Assembly (NCBI GenBank): GCA_013397455.1
Contig: VYZB01000095.1
Span: forward strand, 2,174,119-2,238,118
Length of the DNA: 64,000 nt
Direction: 5' to 3'
From: Crotophaga sulcirostris
Lineage: Eukaryota; Chordata; Aves; Cuculiformes; Crotophagidae
The notes beneath the pieces were generated by a model. It was given only the letters and a program-made list of their open reading frames with translations. It searched no databases and was not told the origin of the DNA. Every line of letters begins with the position of its first letter. The stretch's first letter is position 1. The position numbers were made by a program, and so were the translations under genes. Shown in pieces: positions 1 to 13,850 of this stretch.

Positions 1-3000
1 AGGAGTCTCTTGAGGAACCATTAATTTCCACTCAGACTTGTGGGGTTAAATCCCTTGGTTTTGCCTTTTGCCCTTACCTCATGCAGCGGAGCATTAACTG
101 ACAGAAAATGATGTTGACAGCAATCATTATTATTTGGATAAAGGTCTTTCAGCTAAGCAGCAATCAAGGCTGATCATTCAAACGGAATAAAAGGGGAAAG
201 GGTCAATTCAACTTTGATAATTATAGTGCTATAAATGTGGGCAGTAACAGAATCACCCTTTACTGACAGCTAAATGTGTGGATAGGCTGGCAGAACATTG
301 CTGGCTAATGTGATCCATAGCAGAAAGTGAGGCTCTTCACCACTTCATGATTTTGAAGGGTCTCTCATAGAAATGCATGTTGCCTTCTGCAGCCAGGCAC
401 TGGTTGTCACAAATGCTTCAGGACTTACAGGATTTTAGGCCATTAAATAGAACAGATGCTTATATATTCTTACAAGTTTGTGCTCAAAGTCAGTCTATGG
501 CAAGTAAGTGGACTGCTTGCAATAAATATTGCTTTTAATGAATAGAGCACAGAATGCTGTAGTGCAGCTCACTCATCTGAACATTGTTTAATGCTAGGTT
601 ATTGAAGCGTTTGTCAAATGCTGTGACAGTCTGCGCTCTGAAATTAAGGATACATTCATGACAGGCTGCGCTGAGTCATTATTGCAAGTTTCAGAAAAGT
701 ATTTCAGTATATGATGATGAAAAAGCAAAACTTGCACATTATCACCTGAGTGCGTCACTTTATGTATTTTAATTTTTAATTTTGCTGTATCGTATCTGTT
801 TTAGCTTCATAAATTGAAGACACAATTGTTAAACAGTCTGTATCATATTAATTAGGCTGTGAAGCAAGACAACCATTTCAACCATTTGTATCAAGTACTG
901 CAGAAGTTTCTAATCAATGAGACAGCAGTTGGCATATTCAGCTGAAGTTGGTGAGTTTCAAGTTAATTAAACTTCCCAGGTATCAGTGAAAGTATGGCAA
1001 ATATATTGGTCTTCTATATATTAAGATAATATATTGATGTGTCTTAATTCCACTTTTCCAAGTTTAAACATGTGAAGGTTGCATCTGTTTTAAGGAAAAT
1101 GGTTGTTTATGAAACATCCTATGTCCATATTCCATAGCTTAAAAAAAAAAAAAGTAGTATGTCTGAGAAAGCTCTCTGTCCAGTGCACATTGAGTACAAC
1201 ATAAATTTAGATGGTTTCCTCTTTGTGTCTGAAATACCTACCATATCAACTTTTAATTTGTAACTTCTAAACCTTCACGGCTGCAAAATAGATCCCTGAC
1301 AAGGTTCAGAATATTATTGTTGTTTTTTTCTTGTACAAAGCAGATAATATAACAGGTGTTTCTTGAGACTTGGAAGAATAAATTATTCCTACCCCTGCAA
1401 GCTTGCTGTCTGTATAACTGGACACCATGAAGCGCTCACTGAGATACACATCAAACTTTATTCCTGTAACATTCTCTCTCCTTCCATTTTTCATATGGTC
1501 CATGTGAAATGGCTTTTTCTCTAGGTTCATGCTGTGTGGGCTTTTCTAGTAAACATCTGAAGAGGGACTTGAAAGAAGGCAAGTTGATGGCTAGGCTTTC
1601 TGGGATATGAAAGCAGAGAGTAATGCAGAAGACACAGCAAGATAAAAAAGGGCTGGAGGTGGCTGGTTGCATGGGTGGAATGACGATGAGAAATATGCAC
1701 TTCCTCAGCTATGGAAAAATTGCTTCCAAATTCTTGGTTTCAAGTAATCTGCATCACTTTGTCTTTTATGATGTCCCTTAAAATGGGAATTACGTATGAA
1801 ACAAATAATTGCTTTATTGTATTTCTGAGCTTTACTGCTGAAACCCTGGATGTGGTGATTTGACAATAACTTGGAAGTGTCATGTTCTTTCACCCCACAT
1901 ATTTGTCATGATTTTGTCATCCCCTTGAATGTGTAATGCAGATCCAATGCCCGTAGTCTGCCAGTAGTCTCCAAGCTTCTTTTTGGTTGATGCACAACTA
2001 TACTGTGACAGTATCCAGACAAAGTAAATACAGGCAACTCTGAAACGGCAAACATTTCTGAAAGGGATGATGCTTACTGCCAATCACAGTGAGAAAAAAA
2101 AAGTAGGAAGAAAGGCTTAAGGAGAGACAAGCTTTATTCTTGCAGTTTTCTTCCTCAGGGAAGAAGTATCTTGGAAAGAGATAGAGATGTGAGACCAGAG
2201 CGCAGGCCGAGGAGTGCTACATCTGCCAGTATAGAAATGATAGGTAACATGACAGCTCTGAAAGAATAATTGAAACAGACCCCCAAAAATCTCTTAGGGA
2301 CATTAAAACAGGGAGAGCGGGGGGTGGGGAGGGGTTGGTAGGGTCTTGAAGGACAGCCTGAGGGGTCCAGCTGTAACTGGGGCACCTGGGTGAGAGTGAG
2401 CTGAAAGGTGCTTTTGCCACTATGTTTGTATTTGTGTGTACTGGCTCTCTTCAGTCCCTCCAGGCTAGGAACACTAAAGTACTTAACGAGAGAAAACAGG
2501 TATAAAAGGTATCACAGCACATAATCCAACTGTTATTGAAATGTGTTCCGCAACTGGAATAAAAATACTCTCCATAGCAATATAAAGATGATACCTCTTC
2601 TGTGTCAGGAAGTCCAGCTGCAACTCTCAAGTCAAGCGACCGAGAATGGTTATCAGTGGTGACTACGTTTCTCACTTTATAAATTGGAAAAACAGTGCAG
2701 ATACTCATTTTTTTCATATGGGTGGAGTGGACTCCCCAGGATACACTGTCATCCCCTCTCCGTTTCCAGAGAGGGAGGACAGGCTTTGGCTCTTTTATTA
2801 ATCTGTGCTTACTAATGTTAGGTACTTATTTCAAAATATAACTAATTTCCAGCATATGTAATGCACAGATGCAAAGCATTTCTTTTTCTTATTTTCCAGA
2901 TCTAAATAATTGGTACACATTAAAGCCTGTGTCCACCACCTTCTTAGTGAAAAGTAGACGTTCTCATTGTCTTTTCTTAGTTGTTGAAATAGCCACATGA

Positions 3001-6000
3001 TAATGCTCTTCAAACAACTAATTGGAGAATAATCTGCATAGAATTTTCTGACATTTATTAATAACTGACTTTGATTCATTGAGCTTAGCAGTCGCTTACA
3101 TTTCCTGATTTCTACTCTATTTCTGCTTGAACTTGCATTTTTCCTTTTTCTGGCTTTTGTTGCTATGCTCATGTACTTAGGATAGATTATGGAAGTTATT
3201 CCCTAATGAAAGGCAAAGGAGTGACATGCCATCAGTTAGCAGGAGGAGAGAGAACCCAGCGCTTTCTCATGTAAATTATGTGAATCCTGGATGTAAGCCA
3301 GGCATTCATTTTGTTAAAATGGGGTTTGATAATTGAAACTAATTTAACATCGACCCCATTAAGTTGCATTTTATTGCTCATTTAATATGCCTGTCTCACA
3401 AGCTCCCAGAACTAGAAAGCGGCTTTGTAACATGAGTTTATAATTTGTTAGAGCTCCAACCATACAGGTAAATCTGGAGTTTGCTCTGCAGGACCAGCAC
3501 TACTGTGTGCAACAGATGTTTTACCTGTGCTTGGTCATTGCAGTATTTTTATGCATAGGTGTGTAGCAGCAGGCACTTTGGATCAGCACTGATGCAAGTG
3601 GGTTAAAATGAGCAGCTTGAATTATGCAGATTTGCTGTGGAAAGACGCTTCATCTGGGAAGCAGCCTCATGGACAATCCAGCACTACTTCCTGTGGTCCA
3701 GCAGAGCCCTCCGCATCACTCTCCACTGGGTCCTGCATCCCCTGTACTGCATGAGAAAGAAAAGCTTTGTCAGACCTGACAAATAACCCTGGTCCTCCAG
3801 TAGTGCAAGTCATTAAATTGACTTCTGTCAAATAATGCCAGTTTAAATCAGCTGAGAACCTGGCTCATTGTGTTTTAATGATACAGGATTTCCACGTTCT
3901 GGCATCCTGCTTCAGATTTCCTCTGTCTTACTGTTCTTTCACATGATTTCTGTATTTCACCACTAGATAAATCTTTTCTGCGGTTTATGCATCACTATAT
4001 AATCTGGTAATTAGTTACCACCCCTTTTGTACTAATTACAGTGCAGCACTGGGTGATGGTTACTCAAACACAGTTGTATTTGTCAAAACTGTGAGGAAAA
4101 AAGGGTTGAAGGACAAGAAAATACAGACCTGTGCAACAACCATGATAGATATTTGTTTATAACATGTTCTTTTCTGCAACTGTGGCTGCAAGAGGGGCAC
4201 ATGAATGATGAATTGCTGGAGCTTTACTCTTGTGAAATGGCAACAAGAGAGAAGCATTAAGAGTGAGCCTGGGTTACATCATGGAGCCTGGGGGCAGGGA
4301 GGGACTGGCACTGAGCTTTGCATCAGCACTGATGAAGGATGCAAATAGGAGTGTTGCAAACCCAGCCAAAATTACTTGAAAGGAAAGTGGAGTTAAAACA
4401 GCTAATAGTGCTACACATGTGTAGTACAAACTAGGTAACTGTGCGTAAAAATTGAAATTATATCCATGTATGAAAAGTACTAAAAGAGACATTCTGTGCT
4501 CAGTTTCAGCTGTTACTTCCTAATCCAAACCACATTTAAAGCATGTGTCTAATGTCTCCTTTATAAAACGTACATACATGCAAATGAATATAAAGGACAG
4601 AAAATAGGCAAAGTATACAATTCTCTCATCATGAAATAGCAAGATTTGATAGGTATTATTCACATTAATTAAAGCGCTGCAGGGTGCAGGAAAGGGGCAG
4701 TGTGATGTTATACTGATGAAGGCATTAGAGCTCATTTGTACAATCAAAAGGGTTTGTTGGCAAGAGTTGACACAGAGAATTGTCTGTATTGGATAGACTT
4801 GGTGCTGACTTGCTGGGTCACAATGTTGTATTTCTTATCATCCCAAAACAGTGAATTCCATTCTGGAGTCGAAATGACATGGAAAATCAAAGTGTTCTGC
4901 TTTAGAAACAAATTAGACTTTATTCCTCTATGAATGTCCTCAGGAGTCAGATCAAACCTGGAGAGAAAGCAGGTCAACCTTGTCTTCAGCACATGGTTGC
5001 ATTTAGTGTTTAGACCATCCCAAACAGGTTCAGAGATCAGTGAAGCCCAGAGGCGAGAGAGAAGGAAACCGTGGGCAGGGCTGCCAGAGTTCAGGACCAA
5101 CTTCACGTGAGCCTGCAGCTACATCTGTAGTTTGGACAGTTTGGAAAGGTCAGGGACTGTCTAACCAAGCACAGGGGACAGGAATCTGACCTCCGATTTG
5201 GGGAAGAAAAATCTTCAACTTAGCCTTTGGGTGCTGGTAGTTATTTGTGGAATAAGAATGTTCTAATGGCATTGTTGCAGGCAGTAATAGTCCAATTGCT
5301 GTTTTTCTTTTTTTTTTGAGTGGTGTTGAACCAAACTTTTGAAATTTTATTTGAAGTCACAATGTCAGTTTGTTCCGGCACCTATGGGTCTTTCTGAGCA
5401 GGTGTGGTTGTACTGTTTTTGAAACATGCCTGCTGTGTATAGAATGTGCTTATATCATTGTTTTTTTCTCAGCAGTACAAGCTAAATGTGCTCGTTGGTG
5501 TTTTGCAGGATTGATTTGTGAAAGGTTGTTAACCTGTTAGGTCTTACACGTTGGAGTCAGCAGTAGCATTCACAGTTCTTGCAAGGTGTTGTGTTTAAAA
5601 TGATGGCAGAGGCTCTTAACACTTTTTTAATTTAACTTTCCTTAATGTGACATCCAATTACTGATAAAACTTTACCACCCCTTCTTATTTTTAAATATAG
5701 ACATTCTCTGGCATTTTACTGCTCTCTTCTAAAAGTATTCAGGTGAAGATACATGAAAATATAGCAGTTAACGTTACAGCACTTAGCAAGGATTTTATGT
5801 AATTTGAGAGATATCATAACATAGCTTTGAAAAAAAGAACGTTTTTAGTGTATGTCAGCTGATAAAATTTGCCAGTCCAAATCAATGAAATTACAGGAGC
5901 CAAGTTCTTCATGTGTTTAATAATTAGCAGAACAGATTTGGACAAAAATAGTATCTTGTAAGAAAACTGAGTCTAAAAGGCTGAAGTTTTCCATTAATGT

Positions 6001-6060
6001 TTATTGTGGTTTTCTTTTGGTTTAATTCCCTTTGTATCCTTCTGGAGCTTTTTTTGTGTG
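1..6060 (+). other. CNTN4 intron sequence, no gene seen
   Basis: AT-rich intronic DNA. I recognise no transposon or exon here. There is a run of 13 A at 1141-1153. The stretch 3300-3420 has several homeodomain-like ATTA/TAAT words, but nothing firm. The longest open frame is on the minus strand at 4744-5106 (120 codons), with no domain I know. Confidence 0.7.
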
Positions 6061-6110
6061 AAGGAAATTGAATTGTGGCATCTGGAATGCTGCAGGGGGA
6101 CTCTTGGTAT

Positions 6111-6299
6111 CGGGGTGCAGGGGCGAGGAGGCTGCTCTGTGTTTTGGGCTCCGGTCCCTCCTGCCTGCGTGGCTGACTGGTGCTGCACGAGGGTCGGGAT
6201 AGGGATTGTTTTGACACCATTTGCTGTGCTTGCAGCGCTGTCCGTGCGCGTGGCATCGTTACCAGCAGCTCAGGTTGTGCCGTTCCTGGTGCTTGGCGT
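6111..6299. other. CpG-rich, GC-rich patch inside the intron
   Basis: About 13 CpG dinucleotides fall within 190 bp, in a region where CpG is otherwise rare. GC content is visibly higher than in the flanks. Both strands carry open frames of about 130-150 codons across the patch, as GC-rich DNA often does; neither resembles a known protein. It could be a small CpG island (enhancer or alternative promoter), a decayed exon or a GC-rich repeat. The sequence alone does not decide. Confidence 0.45.
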
Positions 6300-7187
6300 G
6301 TCCCATGGGTGCACAGACAGCCCAAGGACCTTGAGGAGCTCAGGTGCAGGCAGCAAGGCTTTGAGTGTAGACACAAGGCAAATTCACAGCTAGAAAAACC
6401 CCTTCCAATGTGCAGAGAGCTGTTGTGGCTGAGCCAGTGAGGGCACTGGTAATGTAGAAAAATTTAGAGAAAACAACAAACCACTTTCCACCACTTTGCT
6501 TACTCATACTCAAGGACACAGAGGAAGTCCTGCTGACATACTCTGCAGGTGTTATGTCTTGTCCCTTGTAAACATGATTCATTGTGAACAGAGGAATGTA
6601 GTAGTTTAAAAACTGTTTAAGTTGTTTCTGAAGACTGTTGAAGATCTCATATAAATTAATTACTGTGCAGCTGTCCACATAGCATTTAATGCAGTAACAA
6701 AGTATTAGTTTCACTATACAAATATATTAGCATCCAGTCTGTACTTAAATGAGAAATGTATTAACTAAACCATATTAATGTATTACCAGCATCTCTGTAG
6801 CTGTATAGTGCTTGAGCTGTCTTTCATTATTCATGCAATCTAACATACACAACAAATGCTGCAAACAAACTCCACATAGAGACTTTCAGTGACAAAAAAA
6901 CCCCCTTCTGTGTTCACCAAATTTCTACGTTTCTTTTCAATACACATCTACAGCAGTTCAAGGACAATCTTCCAAAAGTGAAGCACTTCATAAAAAAGCA
7001 CCAGGAGAGTGTTCTTGTGGGTAGGAGCACAGTTTAGTTTGCTGGGATTGTATTTTCCTTGTGGGAAGAAGAGTTTATTTGTGCTTATTTTGCAACTTTC
7101 TTATGGTCATGAGACTGTTTATGTACAAATGTTTGCTTGTTTGGACTTATGCCAGAAAGTCATTAATCCTTGATTCATTGCACTTTC

Positions 7188-7213
7188 AAAAAAAAAAAAA
7201 AAAAAAAAAAAAA
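7188..7213 (+). repeat. Poly-A tract (26 A)
   Basis: This is an uninterrupted run of A. It could be the tail of an old retroinsertion or a simple mononucleotide repeat. No recognisable retroposed sequence lies immediately upstream, so simple repeat is the safer call. Confidence 0.85.
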
Positions 7214-10200
7214 GGCAAATAGACGAAGAGCAAAACCCAGTGAGAATATAGTAACAGATGACCAAATTGCCCAGGCAAACATGCTGAAGGGGGCAAGGTG
7301 TCAGGCTGCATGGCAGACTGTGCTAATTTGTAAATCTCTTCATTTCCATTAGAAATGAGATCAGGTTTTCCCTGCAGGAGAGAAATTGTAGAAAGAGACA
7401 AGGCCTTGCAAATTTCTTTAAAAGTCAATTCTTTAAAAAGTAATTTTTTTAATTACCATAAAACCCTTTAAAATGCAGAGGAATGAAAGAAAAACTGCAA
7501 GATTTTTAAGGGTCTTTTCTTTCAGTAATATAAGTAATAAGAAGCAGATGTCAGTAAACCATTATTTTTTTGTATTGGATTAGAAAACAAGAAGAATACG
7601 TATGAGGATAAGCATAAGCACAACCTGCTTGATAATATGATTCAGAATTAAGTGCTCATGGTTCAGCACATGCATTCAAAGCGTGAGTGTGGGGGTGGGT
7701 GTGTGAGGGCTGGTTAATTAGCAGCTGTCTGATTTCCCTAAATAAGCTATGATATAGTGATAAAAGCATAAACCTCTGCGGTGCACCTCCTTCGCTGGGG
7801 GATCAGCTGTATTAAAGATTACATTAGTTTTCACCCAAAGTAAGGTTGTGGCATGTGTTTACAATGTTTATTTAATTTCCAACACTGAGCTCTGATATGT
7901 ATGTTTGTTATGGAGATGGAGCCAGGTGATGCCTGTAAACTGACTGCAGTGTATTTGGATACAGCTACTGCTTTCATTAACCCACAGGTACAAGTTGACA
8001 CTAACTGCCTTCCCCACTGATAACCATGTGCTGGGGAACCTTGTCTGAGTCAAATTGGACACAACAAAATTAGGATGCCCCTGGAAAACTGGAAGATCCT
8101 CTGCTGCAAAACAGTCCTTATGTGCACACTTGCTCTCCTCGTTGACTCCTTGCTGCTGGGCTGCAGCACTCTTGGGGGAGTGGATACAGCTCTGCAGGGC
8201 ATCACCAGCAGGGGTTTCACTCCAGGAGATGACTCAGAGGTGTTTAGCCCACCAGTTTTGTATGAATTTTCAGTCTCTCAAGCAGCGACTTTCCTAATCG
8301 ATAGCAGTAGTTAAAAGACAGCGCGTCCCATGTTCCCGCAGTTCACAGCTAGTTTTATTTTAAATGGTGTATTTGTGAGTTCACATTCAATCCCAAGGAG
8401 TTTTTCATATGAAAACTTCTGCTCCCTTGACCATTTATGGCCATAGGTTAATGTTTTTTAATGTCTGTCAATATTTTGCGGTATACATCCAGTTGAGATT
8501 TCATATGGATCAAATTTAGTTTTCTGTAATAATAACACTTTGCTTTTAATAAGGTGATCTTAATACTTGCTTGCTGTACCATTGTAAACATTATATTCCT
8601 TTTCTCATTCTTTGGAGCACATTTTTCATACTGTTTACTCCAGATTGTTTTAGATGCCTAATTTGTGAATCAAGGAAACAAAGATGACAAAATACAATGT
8701 ACAGTCAGTGAAAATGGGCGATTGGGATCCTTTGTCAGAGATGACACAGTGGGCACTAATTACAGTGTTGGTTATTCTGTGTCTTAATCAATTCCAGTGA
8801 TCTCATTTATAATTTTTACTCTTACACAAGTAGTTATTCAAAGAAGTAAATTGACTATCTGTGTAATTTGCTTCTTGGACACAAAAGGTTCAAAGTGAAC
8901 AGGCTTTTTTTTTTTTCCCCTGGAGAAATCTCCCTCACTGCAGCGTGGTGTTCTGCTAATTGTTCCTTTGTCCCTTTTTGTTTTCCAAAGGTGACAGAGA
9001 AATGTGAAAGGGATCAGTATGTGTGCAGTGTATCCAGCAGCTGCTGAATGACCAGTGCTGGCAAGGTCTGCTTTGTCTCTGGTACCATCCCAGCCTGCAG
9101 AGTCAGTGTTCTTCGTTTTCTGCAGTCAGGCATGAATGTGTACACCAGCAGAGAAAAGTCAGGGTTTGTGACCAGAGTCACCTCATGTTTCCACTGTTTT
9201 TGCATGTCTTTAAAAACTAATAATGGAACAGTGTAATTCAAAGGACTAAGCAGAGTGCCCATTAAAAAGGTACTCTTGGTAAGATCTTTGAAATACCTTG
9301 TTTAATTAATGTCGAGAATGAGTCCCTTTAAGATACAGCCTTTCCACTTTGTTGTGCTACAGGTGGCTTTTAAAACAATCAATTTACAAAGGATATTTTT
9401 TCTTTTTCATGCTGTTAAAGCAAATTGGTATGTAATTAGATTTGTATACTGAATAATCTTATTTGCATATCCAATTAATTCTTCCGGTTTTAATTTGTTA
9501 GGGTTGAATTCACATTAGTAGTAAAATATAACACTTAAATTATCAAGGATTCAAATTTTCTTTTACTATAATTTGTTCAAGATGTTGCGTGAAAACTTGG
9601 TCCTGAGCATCCTCTTCCTTTATGAGGCTATTAAATAACATGGAAAAACACAATCAAAAAAAAACCAACCTGTGTTATAAGAAAAATAAGGAACTGTTTA
9701 AGCTGACCAAAGCAGATGTGATGTGAATTTAGGCTTTTTAAGCATCTTTCTTAGGGTGTGTAGATGTCCAAAGGCTGTGTACAATTTTCATTGCAAAGTA
9801 TTAGTGAACTTTGTGATCATTAACGGGATTCACTGTTCTTCACTGACTTTAATTGTGAAAGTCATGGAGTCCTCACTTGAAGTTGGAGTGCCTTTTCTAG
9901 ACGTATGTTTATAATTTTGGCTGATTTGACTTCTCACATCTGTATTCAGAAATACAGAAGGCAAGAAAATGAAACAGGAGAGTGACTTGATTTACCGTTA
10001 CCCTAAATTCCACACATTTCCACACAACAGGAGAGCTACTTAGCAGAGGTGAAAACAATGCTACTTTGTTAGGTACCCAAGCATATAATTTTAGGAGCTT
10101 TCCATAGACCTCTACAACTCTGTTAGCTAGGCAGAGGGGTGTTTTTTGCAGATGTAGTCCAAGAAAATTTCCATTTTTTCTCTGAATCAGGAAATGGCTT

Positions 10201-11236
10201 GTCACAGTCCCTGCTTATAAAAATCTATGTCATTCCAGCCAGGCACGCAGATAAAGGGCTTGCCATCGATGGCCCTGCTACTTCATGTTTTCAGATTTCA
10301 GGTCCCAGTTTCAGAGCTAGCTGCTGAAGCTGCATGGAGAGCTCTTGGGCTATGAGAGTGCTTAGGAGATAATACCAGGGCTGAAAAGTCAGCAAACCAA
10401 GTATTTATTTAAATGTGCTGAAGCCAGTTTGTTCCTAGCATGTGTGAGAAGGCTGTAGAGAGCATAGGTTGTAGTCCTGCTTCCCAGTTACCTTTGCAGC
10501 TTATTTTGAGTTCGGCAGCAGAGATGTGTTTAGCCATGGAGGAAAATCTAAAGGGATTGATGAGTCATTATAAAAGGATAGAATGGGTACCTTTTAACCT
10601 GAAATTAAAGTGCTATCACAGTGTAGTGGAAGTGCAGGCATGTAAAAGAGCATGAGACCTCTCTGGCAGGTCAGAACTTGTTGACATGTAGCAGGAAAGT
10701 CAGTCAGAACCGTGCCATTGTAGACTGGTGGATAAAAATAAGGTGGGGCGTTGTCTACCATGATGAGGACAGCACCATTAAATGTTTAATGTCACTTGAA
10801 GCATGCAGTAAATATAACATATAACACACACAGGCATGGTGTGATTTGACCTCAAATCTTTAAATTCAGAGGTAATTTCAGTGCAGAGATCAGGCATAGC
10901 ATTACGTCTTCACCAAATGCTTACAATGGAATGATTATCCACAAACTCGAGACCAGCAAGGGCGTAGTTGCACTGCTGCTGTTAAACTACCCCGGTGAAA
11001 AATCTATGAGCTTTACTAGGCTAAACTTGTCATACAGCAGGTAGGTGCACATACGTTGTCTTCCATTCAGGATTAGAAAACTTTGCCTGAACTTTACATA
11101 TATACATAAGTGCGTGTTTCGGTTACTTTTTAAATTTCAATGTGTCCCTTGAGTTTTTAAGAGATCTTAGTCTATGTTCCTGTAGTGACTGAAAAGAATC
11201 TTCTATCCCTTGAGAAGATATCTTTCCATCTGTCTA

Positions 11237-11254
11237 GTACATCAATTGATGTAC
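11237..11254. repeat. Perfect 18-bp palindrome
   Basis: GTACATCAATTGATGTAC reads identically on both strands, centred on AATT. The symmetry stops at the next base pair. In 64 kb a perfect 18-bp palindrome is expected roughly 0.2-0.3 times by chance with even base use, somewhat more in AT-rich DNA. Confidence 0.95.
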
Positions 11255-12869
11255 ACTAACCTAGCTATTTTTAACCTTTTCTAATGGCAAGCTTGCTACT
11301 CACCTCTGAGTGCCCTTCACCCTTGTCACAATGAGATTGATGGCAGAGGTGTCTGCTGTTCTCATAAAATTAAGGGACTTGATTTCAGTGTAATACCCAA
11401 CCTCTTTATTGTGCAATTGCCTAAATGTATCTCCCTACTTTTATTTGATTCCAACATTTTGAGCAGCTTGTTCTGTTAAATGGTAACGGTCTACAGGAAA
11501 TCGCTACCATTGAATATGCAACATGTTAACAAAACCCAGAGTTTTATTCTTTTTGTGTGAGAAACAGGGCTTGAAGTCGCAGACGTATTACTGCTATTGG
11601 ATGGTTAGAGAAAGTAACACTTGATTACAAGGAAAAGAATTCATTACAAATAGTTGACACACAAAGCCTAAAAATCCTTATGACTTCTTTCTCTCTGTTT
11701 GATGTCAGTAGGCAACTGCACTGCATGTCCAGTGACCACTAAAATCAGAGAAAAACACCCCGTGATTACAGTGGATGGAACAGACTGGGACCAAATGGTT
11801 AATTCAAAAGGCTTTAGCAGAAATTGTCATTGAAAGGAAGATGAATTAAGAATTTGTCTATGTAGGTCCATGAAACCTCTTTGAAGTGAGTAGAGGCCAT
11901 TGCAGAATGAGGGTTTAAGAACTGAAAATAAAAACAAGGATGTATTTAAATTATTTAATAAATGAGAAAATATTACCATAATTATGTTGCAGTGATTTGA
12001 AATATGTCCTCAGGTAAATTGCATTGGATTCTAATTAGCAGCTATTGGTTATTAGTTAAATCCAGTGTCAGGGAAAAAAATTAATAGGTACAAGTGCTTA
12101 GCTGTTGCCTGCATCTCCGAACACTGCATTTTTTCTGCCATTTTATACTATTTCTACCTAAAAGATGAAGTAACTACTGTAGATCCAAGTTAGTCTGCCT
12201 GTAGGTGATGGGAAACACCTCAGTTGTGTTGCAGCCAGACAGTATGAAATACAAATAAGGTGACAGAACAATTTCTATATACTGATTTTATCTCATGAGG
12301 AACAACTACACCCTTCTACTCAGTAATAAAAATAAATTTTGTAACGGGGCCAGTGTCCCAGTAGTTTTGGCTGTAGCTGTAAGATACAAATGGGTAGGTA
12401 TACAGATAATACATTCCCTCTCTTGTTCTGTCTAATCTATCCCTCTGCCTACTTTGTAAACTGTACTTGACCTAGCTACAAACAGCTTTTAGTTTCTAAG
12501 GGCAGGAAAAGACAGTACACATCCCTGCGTGTCGGAAAACTAAGTGAAAATGACCTCTAGCTCTAAGGCACTTATTGAAAACCTATTTTAAATTGAATAC
12601 ACAAGCCAAGATAATACTGGCTGTTTGATAAGAAACATTAGAGAAATCCATAACACAAGGCGCTTTATTATAGGTTTATTACATCAATCTCTCCAGTGGG
12701 TAATGGAACTTGTAAATATACTCTTATGTAGGAGTCTCCTTGCGGGCTTTTTATTCATGCTGAAGTAAGCACAGCAAACTTATTTGCTGTCAGGGTACAT
12801 TGAATTTAAGATTAGTATTTATTTTGGTTCTAAAGAGGTTTTGCTTTTGTGAATTGGAAGTTGGTGGAA

Positions 12870-12990
12870 CAGCTGTACAAGAGGAGGTGGGAGCTGCAGG
12901 GAGTGCGGGGAGCAAATGAGTTTTCCAAGCAAACCGTTGGCACCCGTGCAGGCTGTGGGGTGTTGTGTGCACACCACGGGGCGCGAGTCC
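12870..12990. other. Short GC-rich, CpG-containing patch
   Basis: Seven CpGs fall in about 120 bp, including GGGGCGCGAG near 12979. Flanks are AT-rich. There are open frames on both strands but no recognisable protein. Function is unknown. Confidence 0.35.
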
Positions 12991-13850
12991 TGCGCTTAAA
13001 TGCTCATTTTTCAGTGGAAAACCAGCAAGCTCGTCCTTAAACAAGCCAATATTTTCCTCTCCTGAATAAACCCAGCAAGGTGAAAAATCATCTGTGGGAT
13101 TAGAGAAATATTTAAGGGAAATATTTACTGCATTACCATGCATACAGACACAATCACAGTGTAGTTTTTACTGTACACATTTGTTCTCTAATACTGAAAT
13201 ACTTGTGACTCTTTTCTAGAGATAACCAAAGTAGTACTGCTGCAGCAGAAAGTCAGCATGATTTTACTTACTTGGAAGAAGTAAAGGGTACTGGAAGTTC
13301 AAAGAACAAAAAAGTTTATAGCAATGCTAACAAAAAAAAAAAAAACAAAACACAACTTTCAAGCTTTTAAGTCTGTTCATTGGAGGATATAGTAATTAAT
13401 TGGTAGTTGAGTTAATATAGGTAAAAAAATCTCCTTAATTAAAGGATGTTAATTGCAAAGACCAGAAACCTGTTAAGGTGTCAGTGAAGTCAGCATTTAA
13501 CATGTGGCTTTAACAGCTTGACTGTTGCAGTTAATTCCTGTTCTAATTATAGGAGTATATTTTCATTCATACAGTGTGGTGCAAAAGGTGTTTTCACTGT
13601 GCTGCAAATTGCTGCAATTGTGTATAAAATACTTCTTAATTTTTTTTTATTGCATAGCTCAGGTACATTCTTTGAATTGCAAAGCTTAATTCGAGTCACA
13701 TGACCTTTGGTCAAAAAGGTTTTTTGCAATTGAGGTCCATTATATTTTTCTAATGGATGATAGAGTAAAATATGCAGTAGACAATATGAGGCCAGTTCTT
13801 GGGCAAAGGCTTCACCAGATCCAGGTGACTTGAACGAGGACAGTGTTTGA

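Larger units (their letters stand above)
6400..13800 (+). other. CNTN4 intron sequence, no gene seen
   Basis: Mostly AT-rich unique-looking DNA. It includes a run of 26 A (7188-7213), a patch of POU/homeodomain-like motifs near 9.45 kb, an 18-bp perfect palindrome at 11237 and a short GC-rich patch near 12.9 kb. I see no transposon I can name. Confidence 0.65.

Noticed and set aside
4744..5106. 120-codon minus-strand open frame
   Set aside because: The product has no domain I recognise, there is no promoter or splice signal, and such a length is not unusual among 64 kb in six frames.
5924..6393. Open frames of 150 (minus) and 129 (plus) codons over the GC-rich patch
   Set aside because: Both arise because GC-rich DNA has few stops. 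They overlap on opposite strands, are low in recognisable motifs and have no splice context.
8402..8415. 14-bp palindrome TTTTCATATGAAAA
   Set aside because: Several palindromes of this length are expected by chance in AT-rich DNA.
8431..8440. CCATTTATGG, a perfect SRF CArG box
   Set aside because: About four such 10-mers are expected by chance in 64 kb, and there is no supporting context.
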